A DNA stretch of 64,000 nucleotides from an uncultured Pseudomonadota bacterium (GCA_903825645.1 CAIKBL010000038.1:22837-86836); one strand, 5' to 3'; numbered from the stretch's first letter, positions 20,331-31,024 are shown. A program made the numbers and translations. The notes: generated from the letters alone by a model not told the origin.

Positions 20331-20850
20331 ATTTTCCTGTCAACCAACACGTTGACCGCTTCAGACCTCGGTCAAGCTAAATACAGCGCTTCTTGGCGTC
20401 AAAAATATTCCTCAGCCAAAGGGCCCAAATTTGGGTGATACTGAATGCATCGTGCCGATGAGAATGGAGATATCACCCCTAGCAATTCGAAAAGAGCAAG
20501 ATAATCTTGAATCAAGTCCAAAGGATCTGGAAAGCCGATGCACGCTGATGTCTATCCGGCGATGGTGGAGGCGTGACCATCAGAGATAAGTGACTTCACG
20601 TAGACCCCGTATGAGGTCTGTCCTCATCCGGGTAACTAGCAGCATTCACGAGCCTTCTTCTCCTTCGCTTGGTCTCGTTGTTAGTGCCAAAAACTCGAAA
20701 AGCCGGTTGGCACCAACAGCGGTCCCTGCGAGGTAACGGGATAACTAGGTTATCGCTCAATCGGCGGCGAATATGCTACGGATTTCGACACTGTCGCCGC
20801 TAAGTTAGAATCAACCGGCGACCAGAGACGAGAGAACTACCCCTCTACCC

Positions 20851-22239
20851 ATGCTGCCTCTTTTTTCGCGCCAAGTTATCTATCCACTGCAGGAGATCGC
20901 CTGCAGGCGCCCGACCTTTCCTTGTCTGCGTGATCTGGAGCGATCCCAATGGCTAACGCGCGAAGAGCTCAGAGCCTTGCAACGTCGGCGACTAAACGAC
21001 CTATTAAAAGCGGCTATGGAACACAGTCCATGGCATGCGCGGCGCATACAAGCCGCTGGTTTGGCGGACGCCATAAAATTAGGCTCCCTCAAACTCCAAG
21101 ATCTGCGGCTTTTACCTACGATGACAAAGACCGATGCACGCGCCCATATCGATGAGCTAGTCTGGCATCAGGTTCCAGGAGGGGTTAAACGCTATAACAC
21201 AGGCGGATCCTCTGGGGAGCCCCTTATCTTTTTTTTCGGAAAAGCGCGTCAAGCGTCCGATGCAGCGGGGAGAATGCGAGCGCGGCGTTGGTGGGGGGTC
21301 GAGCCTGGGCAAAAGGAAGTTTACCTTTGGGGCGCCCCCGTCGAGCTTAACAAGACCGATCGGATGCGGACCATCCGCGATCGCCTACTCAATCAACTCG
21401 TTCTGAACGCTTTCGCGATGGGCACCCGGGAAATGGACGAGTACTTGGAGACCCTCCAAGCCTGGCAGCCCGTGTGCATTTATGGTTATGCATCTAGTCT
21501 GGCCCTTCTGGCAGCGCATGCACTCGCCAGTGGCAAGCCGCTAACGTTAAAACGCCTCAAAGTTGTCTGTACTACAGGTGAGACTCTCGATCCGCAGCAA
21601 CGGGCGTTAATATCAAAAACGTTTGGCGCTCCTGTTGCAAATGAGTTCGGGAGCCGCGATATCGGATTCATGGCACATGAGGCCCCTTCAGGGGAGATCT
21701 TGTTTCAGAGCGAATCCCACATCATAGAAATCCTTGATGAAAGCGGCAACGCAGTCCCGCAGGGTGAATTCGGGGAAGCCGTACTAACCGGATTAACTTC
21801 GGCTGCACAACCCTTTATTCGCTACCGAACAGGCGATGTGGTGAGAATGGGCAATCCGTCCGAGAATCAGCGACGCGGTCTTGACGTCATCCGCGAGATC
21901 GCGGGTCGCCAAACGGATTTCGTCGTCTCATCGGATGGGACTATCATTCACGCACTAGCAATTATTTATGTCTTGCGCGCGGTGCCTGGGATTTTTCGAT
22001 TTAAATGCATTCAACATTCTCGCAAATATTTCGAGGTTAAAATCCAACCCAGTCCAGATTGGCAGGATTCGTCTAAGCATCTCATCATGGCGGGGTTAAC
22101 CTCACGTTTGGGGGGCACGGTCCAGATTGAAATCATAGTCGTGGACGAGATCTCAGTTGAAAGTTCCGGTAAACATCGTCACGTCATTAGTCATGTTTCC
22201 CTTTCTGACAGCCTGCATTATGAACCATTAAGCGGATAG
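20851..22239 (+). CDS. Phenylacetate-CoA ligase / CapK-like adenylate-forming protein
   Basis: YNTGGSSGEPLIFFFGKARQ, CTTGETLDPQQR, NEFGSRDIGFMAHE, IRYRTGDVVRM are PaaK/CapK-family motifs. Confidence 0.85.
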   Translation: MLPLFSRQVIYPLQEIACRRPTFPCLRDLERSQWLTREELRALQRRRLNDLLKAAMEHSPWHARRIQAAGLADAIKLGSLKLQDLRLLPTMTKTDARAHIDELVWHQVPGGVKRYNTGGSSGEPLIFFFGKARQASDAAGRMRARRWWGVEPGQKEVYLWGAPVELNKTDRMRTIRDRLLNQLVLNAFAMGTREMDEYLETLQAWQPVCIYGYASSLALLAAHALASGKPLTLKRLKVVCTTGETLDPQQRALISKTFGAPVANEFGSRDIGFMAHEAPSGEILFQSESHIIEILDESGNAVPQGEFGEAVLTGLTSAAQPFIRYRTGDVVRMGNPSENQRRGLDVIREIAGRQTDFVVSSDGTIIHALAIIYVLRAVPGIFRFKCIQHSRKYFEVKIQPSPDWQDSSKHLIMAGLTSRLGGTVQIEIIVVDEISVESSGKHRHVISHVSLSDSLHYEPLSG

Positions 22240-22251
22240 AGCAGGCAGACA

Positions 22252-23469
22252 ATGGGAGTCATCAAGTTAATCAGTTCCGGTTTCCGATACAAACCTTGGC
22301 GCGCCCTGCATTGGCAGTTGTTGTTATCCGATTTATTCCATCGAAAGGGATCCGGCGACGCTGATTTGCCAGGCCATCTGGACGAGGCAATCAATTGGTT
22401 ATGTCGCGCTCAGGATGCGCGAGACGGATTGCCCGATCAAGGTGGCGTTTCCGCGGGATGGAGCTTCGAAGACGGATGGCTGCCGAGTTATCCCGAAACT
22501 ACCGGCTACATTATCGAAACGTTTTTTGCAGCCGCAAGGGTGCTAGGGCGTGCAGATTTGATTCCTCGAGCCGTGAGAATGTTGGAATGGGAATTGACGC
22601 TGCAAGCTCCTGACGGTGCATTTCCTGGCCATTTTGGAGAAGCTGGGAGTCATCCGGTTATCTTCAATCAGGGCCAAATCCTACATGGGCTGCTGTCGGG
22701 CGAACAAGAGACTGGTCGAGATGATTTCCTCACGGCGGCTGTTCGTGCCGGCGAGTGGCTAATCAACCAACAGGATCATGACGGTTGTTTTCGTCGTTAC
22801 GAACATAACGACGTGCCACACGTCTACAACACAAGGGCGATTTGGCCGCTGGCCAAGCTCGGCCGCAGAGTTGGCCGCTCGGATTTCATTGATGCCGCGA
22901 AGCGAAATCTTGACTGGGCCTTAACTCAGCAGACGGACTCCGGCTGGTATCTTTCGAATGCGTTCGTGCCCTCTAAAGATCCATTCACCCATACGATTGC
23001 GTATGCCATTCGCGGTTTTCTTGAATCGGCGACGATACTGCAGGACGTTCGTTATCTGCGATCTGCTGAAATGGCCGCACAGCGTCTCGCCAAATGCCAG
23101 CGAGATGATGGTTGGCTTGCCGGAACCTACGCCGATGAGTGGATACCCAGTGCACGTTATGCCTGCCTCACAGGCATCGCGCAAATGGCCCTCTGCTGGC
23201 TGCGTCTAGAACAGATTACTGGAAACGCGGAATACCGACGTTCAGCCGACAAGGCAATCGGATACGTCCAACGCCACCAAAATCTGACACACCCGGTGCC
23301 GCAGATAAAGGGAGCGATCGCAGGTTCGTTTCCACTGTGGGGACACTACTCTCGTTTCGAATACCCGAATTGGGCTGCGAAATTTTTCGTGGACGCCATC
23401 TTGATGCGAACCTCAGACGAGATCATTCCCCCTATTTTTTCGTCAGCCAACGATCTGGAAATTCGGTGA
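22252..23469 (+). CDS. Alpha/alpha-toroid (terpene-cyclase/prenyltransferase-like fold) protein associated with polysaccharide synthesis
   Basis: 405 aa; repeated helical motifs AINWLCRAQDARDGLPDQGG, GEWLINQQDHDGCFRRYEH, LDWALTQQTDSGWYLSNAF, RLAKCQRDDGWLAGTYADEW. Confidence 0.6.
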   Translation: MGVIKLISSGFRYKPWRALHWQLLLSDLFHRKGSGDADLPGHLDEAINWLCRAQDARDGLPDQGGVSAGWSFEDGWLPSYPETTGYIIETFFAAARVLGRADLIPRAVRMLEWELTLQAPDGAFPGHFGEAGSHPVIFNQGQILHGLLSGEQETGRDDFLTAAVRAGEWLINQQDHDGCFRRYEHNDVPHVYNTRAIWPLAKLGRRVGRSDFIDAAKRNLDWALTQQTDSGWYLSNAFVPSKDPFTHTIAYAIRGFLESATILQDVRYLRSAEMAAQRLAKCQRDDGWLAGTYADEWIPSARYACLTGIAQMALCWLRLEQITGNAEYRRSADKAIGYVQRHQNLTHPVPQIKGAIAGSFPLWGHYSRFEYPNWAAKFFVDAILMRTSDEIIPPIFSSANDLEIR

Positions 23470-24290
23470 AAAAACTACGCATCATGATTCTTTGTGGCCA
23501 GAGTGCCAGACATCTATATGTTGCTAATGCACTAATCGAGTCCGCCGATGTTTGTGCAATCATCCACGAGTCCGGGACACAATTCAGCTTTAACCGCCTA
23601 AGAAAATATTTGAGCCCACGATTTGTCTTTTCAAAAATCTGGCGATGGATCCGCGATCGGCGTCGATATACGAACAATAATGAGACGCAATTTTTCTTCC
23701 CGCTAACGTCGCCACACCTCCTGCGCCCGGAACTTGTCCGATTCGTGAGTCATATCAATCACCCACAAGTCGTCACCTGGGCAAACGAACTAAATCCCGA
23801 TATGGTTTGTGTGTTTGGAACCTCTCTTATCCGAGGTCCCCTGCTTGAGGCTGGCCAACTCGGAATGGTCAATTTGCACGGCGGTCTGTCTCCAGAGTAT
23901 CGTGGCGCTGATTGCACATTCTGGGCGCTATTCAATGAAGAACCGGAGAAAATTGGCTGCACCTTGCACTTCATCAACGCGGGGATAGACACCGGCGCCA
24001 TCGTTGCTCATGTATGTCCTGAAATACGGGCATCCGACGATGAGTTGACTCTTTTCTGGCGCGCCGTGAAAGAGAGCGCAGCCGTATATGCCGACTTCCT
24101 GAAGAAATCTGCGGAGGGTGCGCGTTTTGGCCTGCCACAGACGGAGAAAGGCCGCCTCTATCAGGTCAAGGATCGTCAATTGCGTCACGAACGAAGTTTG
24201 TCTGCGCGGCTCTCAGCAGGCATGCTGCACGGGCGAGAACTTCCGGCCCGCGTACATTGGTTCATTCCTGAAACCTCCGGCACTCTCTAG
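23466..24290 (+). CDS. Formyltransferase family protein
   Basis: GTG start overlapping the previous stop; MVNLHGGLSPEYRGADCTFWALFNEEPEKIGCTLHFINAGIDTGAIVAH is the formyltransferase core. Confidence 0.88.
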   Translation: MKKLRIMILCGQSARHLYVANALIESADVCAIIHESGTQFSFNRLRKYLSPRFVFSKIWRWIRDRRRYTNNNETQFFFPLTSPHLLRPELVRFVSHINHPQVVTWANELNPDMVCVFGTSLIRGPLLEAGQLGMVNLHGGLSPEYRGADCTFWALFNEEPEKIGCTLHFINAGIDTGAIVAHVCPEIRASDDELTLFWRAVKESAAVYADFLKKSAEGARFGLPQTEKGRLYQVKDRQLRHERSLSARLSAGMLHGRELPARVHWFIPETSGTL

Positions 24291-24376
24291 CCCTGACATC
24301 GGATAGCTGTAGAATGGAACTTACATCGAAACTCATCGAGTTTTCCTCGTTCAAAAAATGGCTCTATTGCTGATAG

Positions 24377-26239
24377 TTGCCCCGCATGACTAGCACATTT
24401 TGCGGCTACTTGTCTGACATGCCCGAGTCTCTCGAGCACTGGTGTGGCTCGTTGCAAAGCAATCGATACACCCCCGTATCGTGGCGGCGTGGCAATGAAT
24501 CGATTACGCCGGCCAGAGCGTCGTTTTTTCTATCGAGATGTATGCCGGAAACAAGACTATGGCTACGCAGCGAAAGCGCTTTGGCGGTCATGATCGGGGC
24601 ACCTTATCGCCTTGCGGAAAACCCAGCATTACCGCGCAGTACTATTGACCTTGCCCGCATTGTCGAAATGGTTTCCAAAGAGGGCCCGGCCGCTCTGGGT
24701 AAGGTAGGGGGATCTTTCGCGATCGCGGTGAGTTTTCCTGATCGAGGTGAATTGCTGTTAGCTGTTGATCGATTTTCTATCGAAAATCTGTTTTACGCTC
24801 TGACTGCCCACGGTATCTCCTATGCGACGCGTGCCTTAGACCTCTTCAAGCACCCGTCGGTTACTGGCGAAATCACGCCTCAATCAGCTTACGATTACTT
24901 GTATTTTCACTGCATTCCGGGCCCTGAAACCGGCTTCCAAGGGATGAAACGACTCCTACCTGGCCACTACCTGCACTTGGTCGATGGTCAACATCGAATC
25001 CGTCCGTTCTGGGCGCCCCGTTACGTCGAGGACAGGCAGACACCTCTATCTGAGCTATCTGCAAAATTACCAGCGATCATCGATGCCGCTGTTGTACAAC
25101 GCTTACCGGACACCAAAACCGCGTGCTTTTTAAGCGGAGGCCTAGACAGTTCAACCCTAACAGGACTCTGCGCAAAAAGACGCCCCGGAGATGTCACAGC
25201 TTTTACGATTGGATTTGATGCCCCGGGCTATGACGAAGTTAAGTTTGCTGAATCCGCCGCAAAGCACTTCAAGGTGAAGCACGAGTGCTACTACGTAAAG
25301 CCGCGAGATATTGTTGAGGCCCTACCACGCATTGTGGACGCGATGGATGCCCCTTTTGGAAACGCCTCTGCAGTACCCACCTACTTTTGCGCCCGCCTTG
25401 CTGCTGAACACGGGTTCACCTCAATTATGGCTGGCGACGGTGGAGACGAGCTTTTTGGCGGAAATAGCCGCTACACAACCCAGCTCTTATTCGAAGCGTA
25501 TTCCTACCTGCCAGAAAAATTCCGCCGGTGGATAGTAGAACCGCTCGCCGATGGGGTACCCGTGTGGGCTCGCCGCGGCATTCCGGGAAAAGCAATCAGC
25601 TATGTGCAACAAGCGCGGATCCCGCTACCCGACCGCCTGATGACCTACAATTTGCTTAACCGGGTGCAACCTGAAAGCTTCTTGACCGAGGAGTTCCTGG
25701 GCCAAATAGATCGGCAGCGCCCAATGTCGTTATTCAGAGACATGTATGATATTTCACCCGACACTGCCGTCGCCAACAAGCTGATGCACCTCGAGTGGCG
25801 ATCGGTATTGGCCGATAGCGACTTGCCCAAAGTGTCACGGACGTGTGCACTAGCCGGAATCGCCGTTAGCTTCCCCATGCTTGACGAACAAGTATTCGAA
25901 TTTGCATCGACCTTGCCATCCAGAGCAAAAGTATCACGTCACACATTGCGCCCCCTGTTTCGGGATGCTTTCAGAGCGTTCTTGCCACAAGCCACCTTGA
26001 ACAAGAGCAAGCAAGGATTTGGCCTGCCTTTCGGCGTCTGGCTGCAAGAAAGTAGCGAATTAAAAGACTTCGCCAACACCTATCTGTTGGTGCTTGAATC
26101 GCGCGGCATTTTAAAGCCCGGCTTCCGAGACAAGTTTCTCTCCGGCACGCTCAACACACATCCCGCATATTTTGGCGTGTTGGCATGGATCCTCATGGTC
26201 TTGGGTATATGGTTTCGAAACCGAGAGACTAATTTTTAA
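24377..26239 (+). CDS. Asparagine synthase-related protein
   Basis: Synthetase motifs FLSGGLDSSTLTGL and AGDGGDELFGGNSRY; N-terminal glutaminase-like domain without an obvious N-terminal MCG nucleophile. Confidence 0.87.
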   Translation: MPRMTSTFCGYLSDMPESLEHWCGSLQSNRYTPVSWRRGNESITPARASFFLSRCMPETRLWLRSESALAVMIGAPYRLAENPALPRSTIDLARIVEMVSKEGPAALGKVGGSFAIAVSFPDRGELLLAVDRFSIENLFYALTAHGISYATRALDLFKHPSVTGEITPQSAYDYLYFHCIPGPETGFQGMKRLLPGHYLHLVDGQHRIRPFWAPRYVEDRQTPLSELSAKLPAIIDAAVVQRLPDTKTACFLSGGLDSSTLTGLCAKRRPGDVTAFTIGFDAPGYDEVKFAESAAKHFKVKHECYYVKPRDIVEALPRIVDAMDAPFGNASAVPTYFCARLAAEHGFTSIMAGDGGDELFGGNSRYTTQLLFEAYSYLPEKFRRWIVEPLADGVPVWARRGIPGKAISYVQQARIPLPDRLMTYNLLNRVQPESFLTEEFLGQIDRQRPMSLFRDMYDISPDTAVANKLMHLEWRSVLADSDLPKVSRTCALAGIAVSFPMLDEQVFEFASTLPSRAKVSRHTLRPLFRDAFRAFLPQATLNKSKQGFGLPFGVWLQESSELKDFANTYLLVLESRGILKPGFRDKFLSGTLNTHPAYFGVLAWILMVLGIWFRNRETNF

Positions 26240-27210
26240 ATCTCCTTTTAGCAGAGATTCCGGAACTTTCTGTGACATACGGTGAAAGATCAACAGCCGG
26301 CACGGATTAGGAATCAGGCCGAGACTCAAATGACTCTCTCGCCTTGAAGCGTGATCCCAACGAAGGCCGTGTAAGGACGATCCATAAGCCCTGCATAAGG
26401 CCGCGATGGACCGGATGCACGCCGTGATTACGAAGATCGCGGCGGAGAAGCCAGAGTTAAAAAAATCTGAAGCTGAACGACTTATCCCGAGTTAAAGCAG
26501 CGATGGCAGTGGCGATTAAGCAGATGATGGATCAAAACAAAACGCGTTCAGGGTGGCCAGCGTACCGATCCCGGCGCGCACCGGGTGTGCCACCTAGCGT
26601 GTTCTACGCTGGGCACGACCAAGAACATGTCGGAGACCGTTTGGGCAGGCCCCGCCGTGTGTACGGGATTTCTGCAGAGAAAAAAACGGCTATCTGCGCG
26701 TTTTCCCTCCGCCATCTGAAGATCGACAGTCGGAAGCTGACGTGGATAATGATCGATGGGGGTGCCGCCTACGTCGGTGAAAGTACCGTTTGCCGGGTGC
26801 CCAGCGAGGCCGATCTCCTATCGGGTTGGAATCGTTCATCGGTATCGAACGGCGAATATAACCTTTGGCCTACTGGATCGAATTGGCATTGCCATAACGA
26901 GATGACGTGTGCCCGGGACCCTGCACGGATTTACCTCCTGCCGAGCTTTATGGAAGCGTGCAGTCGATACATCGTGTATCACAAGCTACTGATCAGCCTC
27001 GACGACGGATCGGCTAAGGAGGCAAGGCCCCGTATTGTCCATGATGACGGCGGTGAGTTCGTTAATCGCGATGATCGTTGCGGTAATCAAGACGCGCAAG
27101 CTGACGATGTAAAAACCGAACCCCGCTATCTCGAATCCCACGGCGTCGTTGAATGGTTCATTGGCACCGTTAGACACGAGACTGATGATGACTACGCCAG
27201 GCTCCTGCAG

Positions 27211-27235
27211 CACCAACACCAACACCAACACCAAC
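27211..27235. repeat. Hexanucleotide microsatellite (CACCAA)x4
   Basis: caccaacaccaacaccaacaccaaca inside the transposase relic, encoding QHQHQHQH. Confidence 0.9.
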
Positions 27236-27446
27236 AGCGATTAGATGCAGCTTTAGGTTACATGTCACCCATACGCTGGCATCGTGGAAAGTGGGACGAG
27301 GTTTGCGACGAGCGTGCGCGCCAAACAGCTGCGGCCCCTACGCAGCGAAGAATGACTAACCAACGGCGATTTACTGCGGCAGTTTAAGCAAAAAATTCCC
27401 GTTCTTTTGCTCGGGTGTTTTAACCGAGTTGACGCGAAGCGCGACA
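27236..27446 (+). repeat. IS 3'-end relic, copy A
   Basis: agcgattagatgcagctttaggttacat...gttgacgcgaagcgcgaca; diverged match to 28657-28860. Confidence 0.75.
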
Positions 27447-27544
27447 CTCACCGTCCGCTTTCGGTTTTTTTATTGGCCGATGCTAAAGCACTGCTCATTA
27501 GGCGGCAATCGAGAATTTTTACTTGATAAACGTGAGGCGGGAAA

Positions 27545-28606
27545 ATGGTCATTAACAGAAAACCGTCGGTTACGATCGTGGTTTTAAACTGGAACAATTT
27601 CAGCGACACAGCGGTCTGCCTCGAGTCCCTAGGTGCGGTGACCTATCCTAATTTTAATGTCGTCGTCGTAGACAACGCGTCGACAGATGACTCCACCATT
27701 CGACTGCGCGGACTTTCGTTCTCCTATCCCTTCGTGTTGATAGAGAACGATTCAAATTTAGGTTATGCGGCAGGAAACAACGTTGGTATTCGCTACGCAT
27801 TAGAAATTGGCGCATCAAAAATCCTACTGCTCAATAACGATACGGTCGTTGCGCGTGATTTTTTGGATCGACTTTGCGACTGTGCCGAACGCTTTCCGTC
27901 TGCTGGAATTATAAGTGCTCGCCTCTTTTATCTTGGTGATCCTACCCGCGTTTGGTTTGATGGAGCCCGGTGGAGCGCCGAGCATATCCGACTCGAATGG
28001 CCCGGCCAAGGCATGTTAGAAAGCGAGCTCCCTAACGAAGATCACGAAACAGATTATGCAAGTGGCGCTGCTCTCCTTTTTAGAGCGGAGGTGGCTGAAA
28101 AGATTGGTCTTCTTGATGAGGCCTTTTTTTTAGTTTGGGAGGAAGTGGACTGGTGTTTTCGTGCACGAGCCGTTGGTTGGACTATCGTAGTAGCCACCGG
28201 CGCGAAGGTCTGGCACAAAATCGGCGCATCTTTTGGCGACGAGAGCTCGCCGCTTCGGACCTATTTTAGTGTCCGGAATGAGATGCTTTGGTTCCGAAGA
28301 CATGCGAGTTTGGACGCTCGCAGTAGACTTTTTGTGAAAAATATTAGGCGATTAGTGCCTAAATTCTCACTCGCCAACGGCAACGAATTTTTGGGAAAAC
28401 GATTGCTATGGGCGGTCATCGATGTCGTGAAATCCTTTGCGGGACAAGGTAGCCGATTAGAGTATCTCGCTGTACGTCAAGCAATCTTTGACTACGCTAA
28501 CGGACGCTTAGGCGATTGTCCGGACAAAGTTCGGCTCTGGAGCCAGACGTGGGCCGACGGAAAAAAAACGAGGAGCCGGTGCGAACCCGGCATAAAAAAA
28601 AAATAA
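27545..28606 (+). CDS. Glycosyltransferase family 2
   Basis: SVTIVVLNWNNFSDTAVCLESL...VVVVDNASTDDST...LLLNNDT...DYASGAALLFRAEV. Confidence 0.9.
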   Translation: MVINRKPSVTIVVLNWNNFSDTAVCLESLGAVTYPNFNVVVVDNASTDDSTIRLRGLSFSYPFVLIENDSNLGYAAGNNVGIRYALEIGASKILLLNNDTVVARDFLDRLCDCAERFPSAGIISARLFYLGDPTRVWFDGARWSAEHIRLEWPGQGMLESELPNEDHETDYASGAALLFRAEVAEKIGLLDEAFFLVWEEVDWCFRARAVGWTIVVATGAKVWHKIGASFGDESSPLRTYFSVRNEMLWFRRHASLDARSRLFVKNIRRLVPKFSLANGNEFLGKRLLWAVIDVVKSFAGQGSRLEYLAVRQAIFDYANGRLGDCPDKVRLWSQTWADGKKTRSRCEPGIKKK

Positions 28607-28656
28607 TCAAGGGATCTGCGGGCTCCCGGCTGCGTCTTCGAGTTAGTACAACGAAG

Positions 28657-28860
28657 AGCGATTAGATGCGGCTTTAGCTTACATATCGTCCGTAACCTGG
28701 AACCGTGGAAAGCCGGATGAGATACGTGGAGAGCGTTCATGCCAAATATCTGCGGTCCGTAGGCATCGAAGAACAACCAACCAGCAGCAATCTGCCGAGC
28801 AAGAAAAAAGTCTTTCTTTTTGACTCAGGCATTTTGTCAGCGCTGACGTGAAGCGCGACA
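28657..28860 (+). repeat. IS 3'-end relic, copy B (same orientation as copy A)
   Basis: agcgattagatgcggctttagcttacat...gctgacgtgaagcgcgaca, visibly homologous to 27236-27446. Confidence 0.72.
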
Positions 28861-28885
28861 ATGAGTTCACCCTGGAAACCTATTA

Positions 28886-30763
28886 ATGGCTAGAAATTTA
28901 GTGAATACACTTGACTTGTCTTCTCTTTTTTCGACCGAGCACTCGGCAAAAGGCGCGACAAAGGAGCATATCTTAGAGATCGTCAATCAGGATTTTCTCG
29001 GCAAGCTGTTTTATCTAGGGACGGCGCAATGCTTATTCCTCCGAACATGGAAAAAGATTGGCTTAACGCTGCACGGCAGCTTTCGAATCGAAAATTGTCC
29101 GGCGGGAGGTTGGTTGTTACTATCTCTCGAAAAAGATGGGTGCAGTTACTGGTTGCCCGCCCCATTGATGCTGAGGAAATTCGATAAGGACGGCCATATC
29201 ACGGAGGAATCCAATGAGACCTTCAATGACCTCCGGATCGAGGTCGGCCAGATCAATGTTTCCTTACCCGATGTCAACCATGGATGGGACTTGGAATCAG
29301 TAATCTGGAAAATAAGCGAACTAGAACTTATTTCCGATCTTCAGACCCTTACCCGTGAGGAGTCACGCGGGTACTTTTTGCTTGGTTCTCATACCGTCTA
29401 TAAGAAACCGGCAGATATATATTGCCATATGGCCTATGGATTGGTGTACGAGAATAGATTTTCTTGGCCCTATAAATACCGAATTTTTTCTGAAAACGAC
29501 GCACACGCACTTCATCTTATTTTCTCAGGGCTACAACTCTCAACAGGTAAAAAAATCTATTCGCTGTTGAAGAAAAAGCTAGTTCTGTCCGTTTTGTCGC
29601 GACAAGGAACAGATGGCGCATATCGCCACGGTGAGTGGACCGATCTAATGGAATCTCACTTTCGGCTGCACTGCTCAGCGATGCACTTACTAATGGATTC
29701 GCTAAAGGATGCGGATGACCCTGACGTCCGATCCGCTCTTAAGAAAGGAATGTCGTTCATCTCCCGGATGCATGAGAAAATTGATCACGGAGTCTGGTTT
29801 TATCACGATCAACTGGAAACCGACTATACGTTAATGAATAAAAGTCCATTCATGTGGCATCCAAGCGTTGCGCTATCAAAGTCACCTCAGAACATGCTCG
29901 TGCTGAACACTCAATTAGATTCGCTGGTCGCACTCGAAAGGTACGCTAATCTTTCGGGAGAACGACGATTTTCAGTTTTGGTAGCGTGGGGTTACCGGGC
30001 GACACTACATTTACTGTCGCGTCAGCCAAAGAAATGGCTGTATAACGTTCTTTTTTCGGCAATAGCTCTCACGCTTTATCCGACCGATAGCGCAAAAAAA
30101 TTTCGAGTTTTTACACGCATATGGAAAAGGTTGGGTTGGAAATTCTTCATCCCCGTTCTGCCGTACATCAAGACTCGATACCCTCGCCTGACAATGCCGG
30201 GAGGGTACATAGATCGTGATTTAAGTGTCCAGACCTGGGCACCCGATTACTTGGCCGTCAATTTGATGGACCTCGTCCGGGCATCCCGCGGGTCATATGG
30301 AGAACCACTTCAAGTGTACATCGCCCAGATTTTGGACCTTTGCAGGCGGACTGATATTGGCAGAAGGTGGGGAGAGGAAAAAAATCGATGCTACGCTCTG
30401 GGATTTTTTGCAGAAGCATTGATACTGATCGCCGTCAATCAGCCGACTTTGGTCAATGATAAGATGCTAGCGGACGCTCTGCTGCTTTGTCATAAGTACA
30501 AAATCGGGATGCCGCCATCTATTAACAGTGGAAATTCTGAGGCCACGGTTACATTCAAATCAGTACCAAAATCCTCTTGTCGTGACGTGGTCGTCGCCAA
30601 TGTGACCGGCGACTCCAAACGAGCTTCATGCATAGTGGTCAATCTCTCATCCACTCCCGCTGACCTGCATACAGCGCTATTTGACGTACCAACCGGATGG
30701 ACGATCCCTGATCCCATTTTACCCGTTGGCGGGTGGCAGCGACTCCAGAAATGCGTTGATTAA
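28886..30763 (+). CDS. Hypothetical protein, possible helical-toroid polysaccharide-associated protein
   Basis: 625 aa long intact ORF; no decisive motif seen. Patterns such as MSFISRMHEKIDHGVWFYHDQ are reminiscent of toroid-type sugar enzymes. Confidence 0.5.
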   Translation: MARNLVNTLDLSSLFSTEHSAKGATKEHILEIVNQDFLGKLFYLGTAQCLFLRTWKKIGLTLHGSFRIENCPAGGWLLLSLEKDGCSYWLPAPLMLRKFDKDGHITEESNETFNDLRIEVGQINVSLPDVNHGWDLESVIWKISELELISDLQTLTREESRGYFLLGSHTVYKKPADIYCHMAYGLVYENRFSWPYKYRIFSENDAHALHLIFSGLQLSTGKKIYSLLKKKLVLSVLSRQGTDGAYRHGEWTDLMESHFRLHCSAMHLLMDSLKDADDPDVRSALKKGMSFISRMHEKIDHGVWFYHDQLETDYTLMNKSPFMWHPSVALSKSPQNMLVLNTQLDSLVALERYANLSGERRFSVLVAWGYRATLHLLSRQPKKWLYNVLFSAIALTLYPTDSAKKFRVFTRIWKRLGWKFFIPVLPYIKTRYPRLTMPGGYIDRDLSVQTWAPDYLAVNLMDLVRASRGSYGEPLQVYIAQILDLCRRTDIGRRWGEEKNRCYALGFFAEALILIAVNQPTLVNDKMLADALLLCHKYKIGMPPSINSGNSEATVTFKSVPKSSCRDVVVANVTGDSKRASCIVVNLSSTPADLHTALFDVPTGWTIPDPILPVGGWQRLQKCVD

Positions 30764-31024
30764 ACCCGCATCTCTCGTTGGACTATTTTCCTAATAGAAG
30801 TAATTATGGCAACTGGCCTTGCTTATGAAAATAAAATTCTCTGCACATTTCCCAAGACTGACACTCGCATGGGGACCTCCTCTCAGTACTAAATGTACGT
30901 TGGAGAAATGAGAGTCGACTTATTGCATACAAGATTGCAACACTATATTGGTTAATTTTTGATTTCCAAGACCAAACAACTGACCGGAAATTGACGCTTG
31001 CCTTCAATACCAGCCTATCAATTC

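Larger units (their letters stand above)
26340..27446 (+). pseudogene. Decayed IS3-family-like transposase (rve integrase core)
   Basis: ORF 26503..27387 preserves HDDGGEFVNRDD, ESHGVVEWFIGTVRHET and AALGYMSPIRWHRG (IS3 rve-like) with flanking frame disruptions. Confidence 0.65.
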
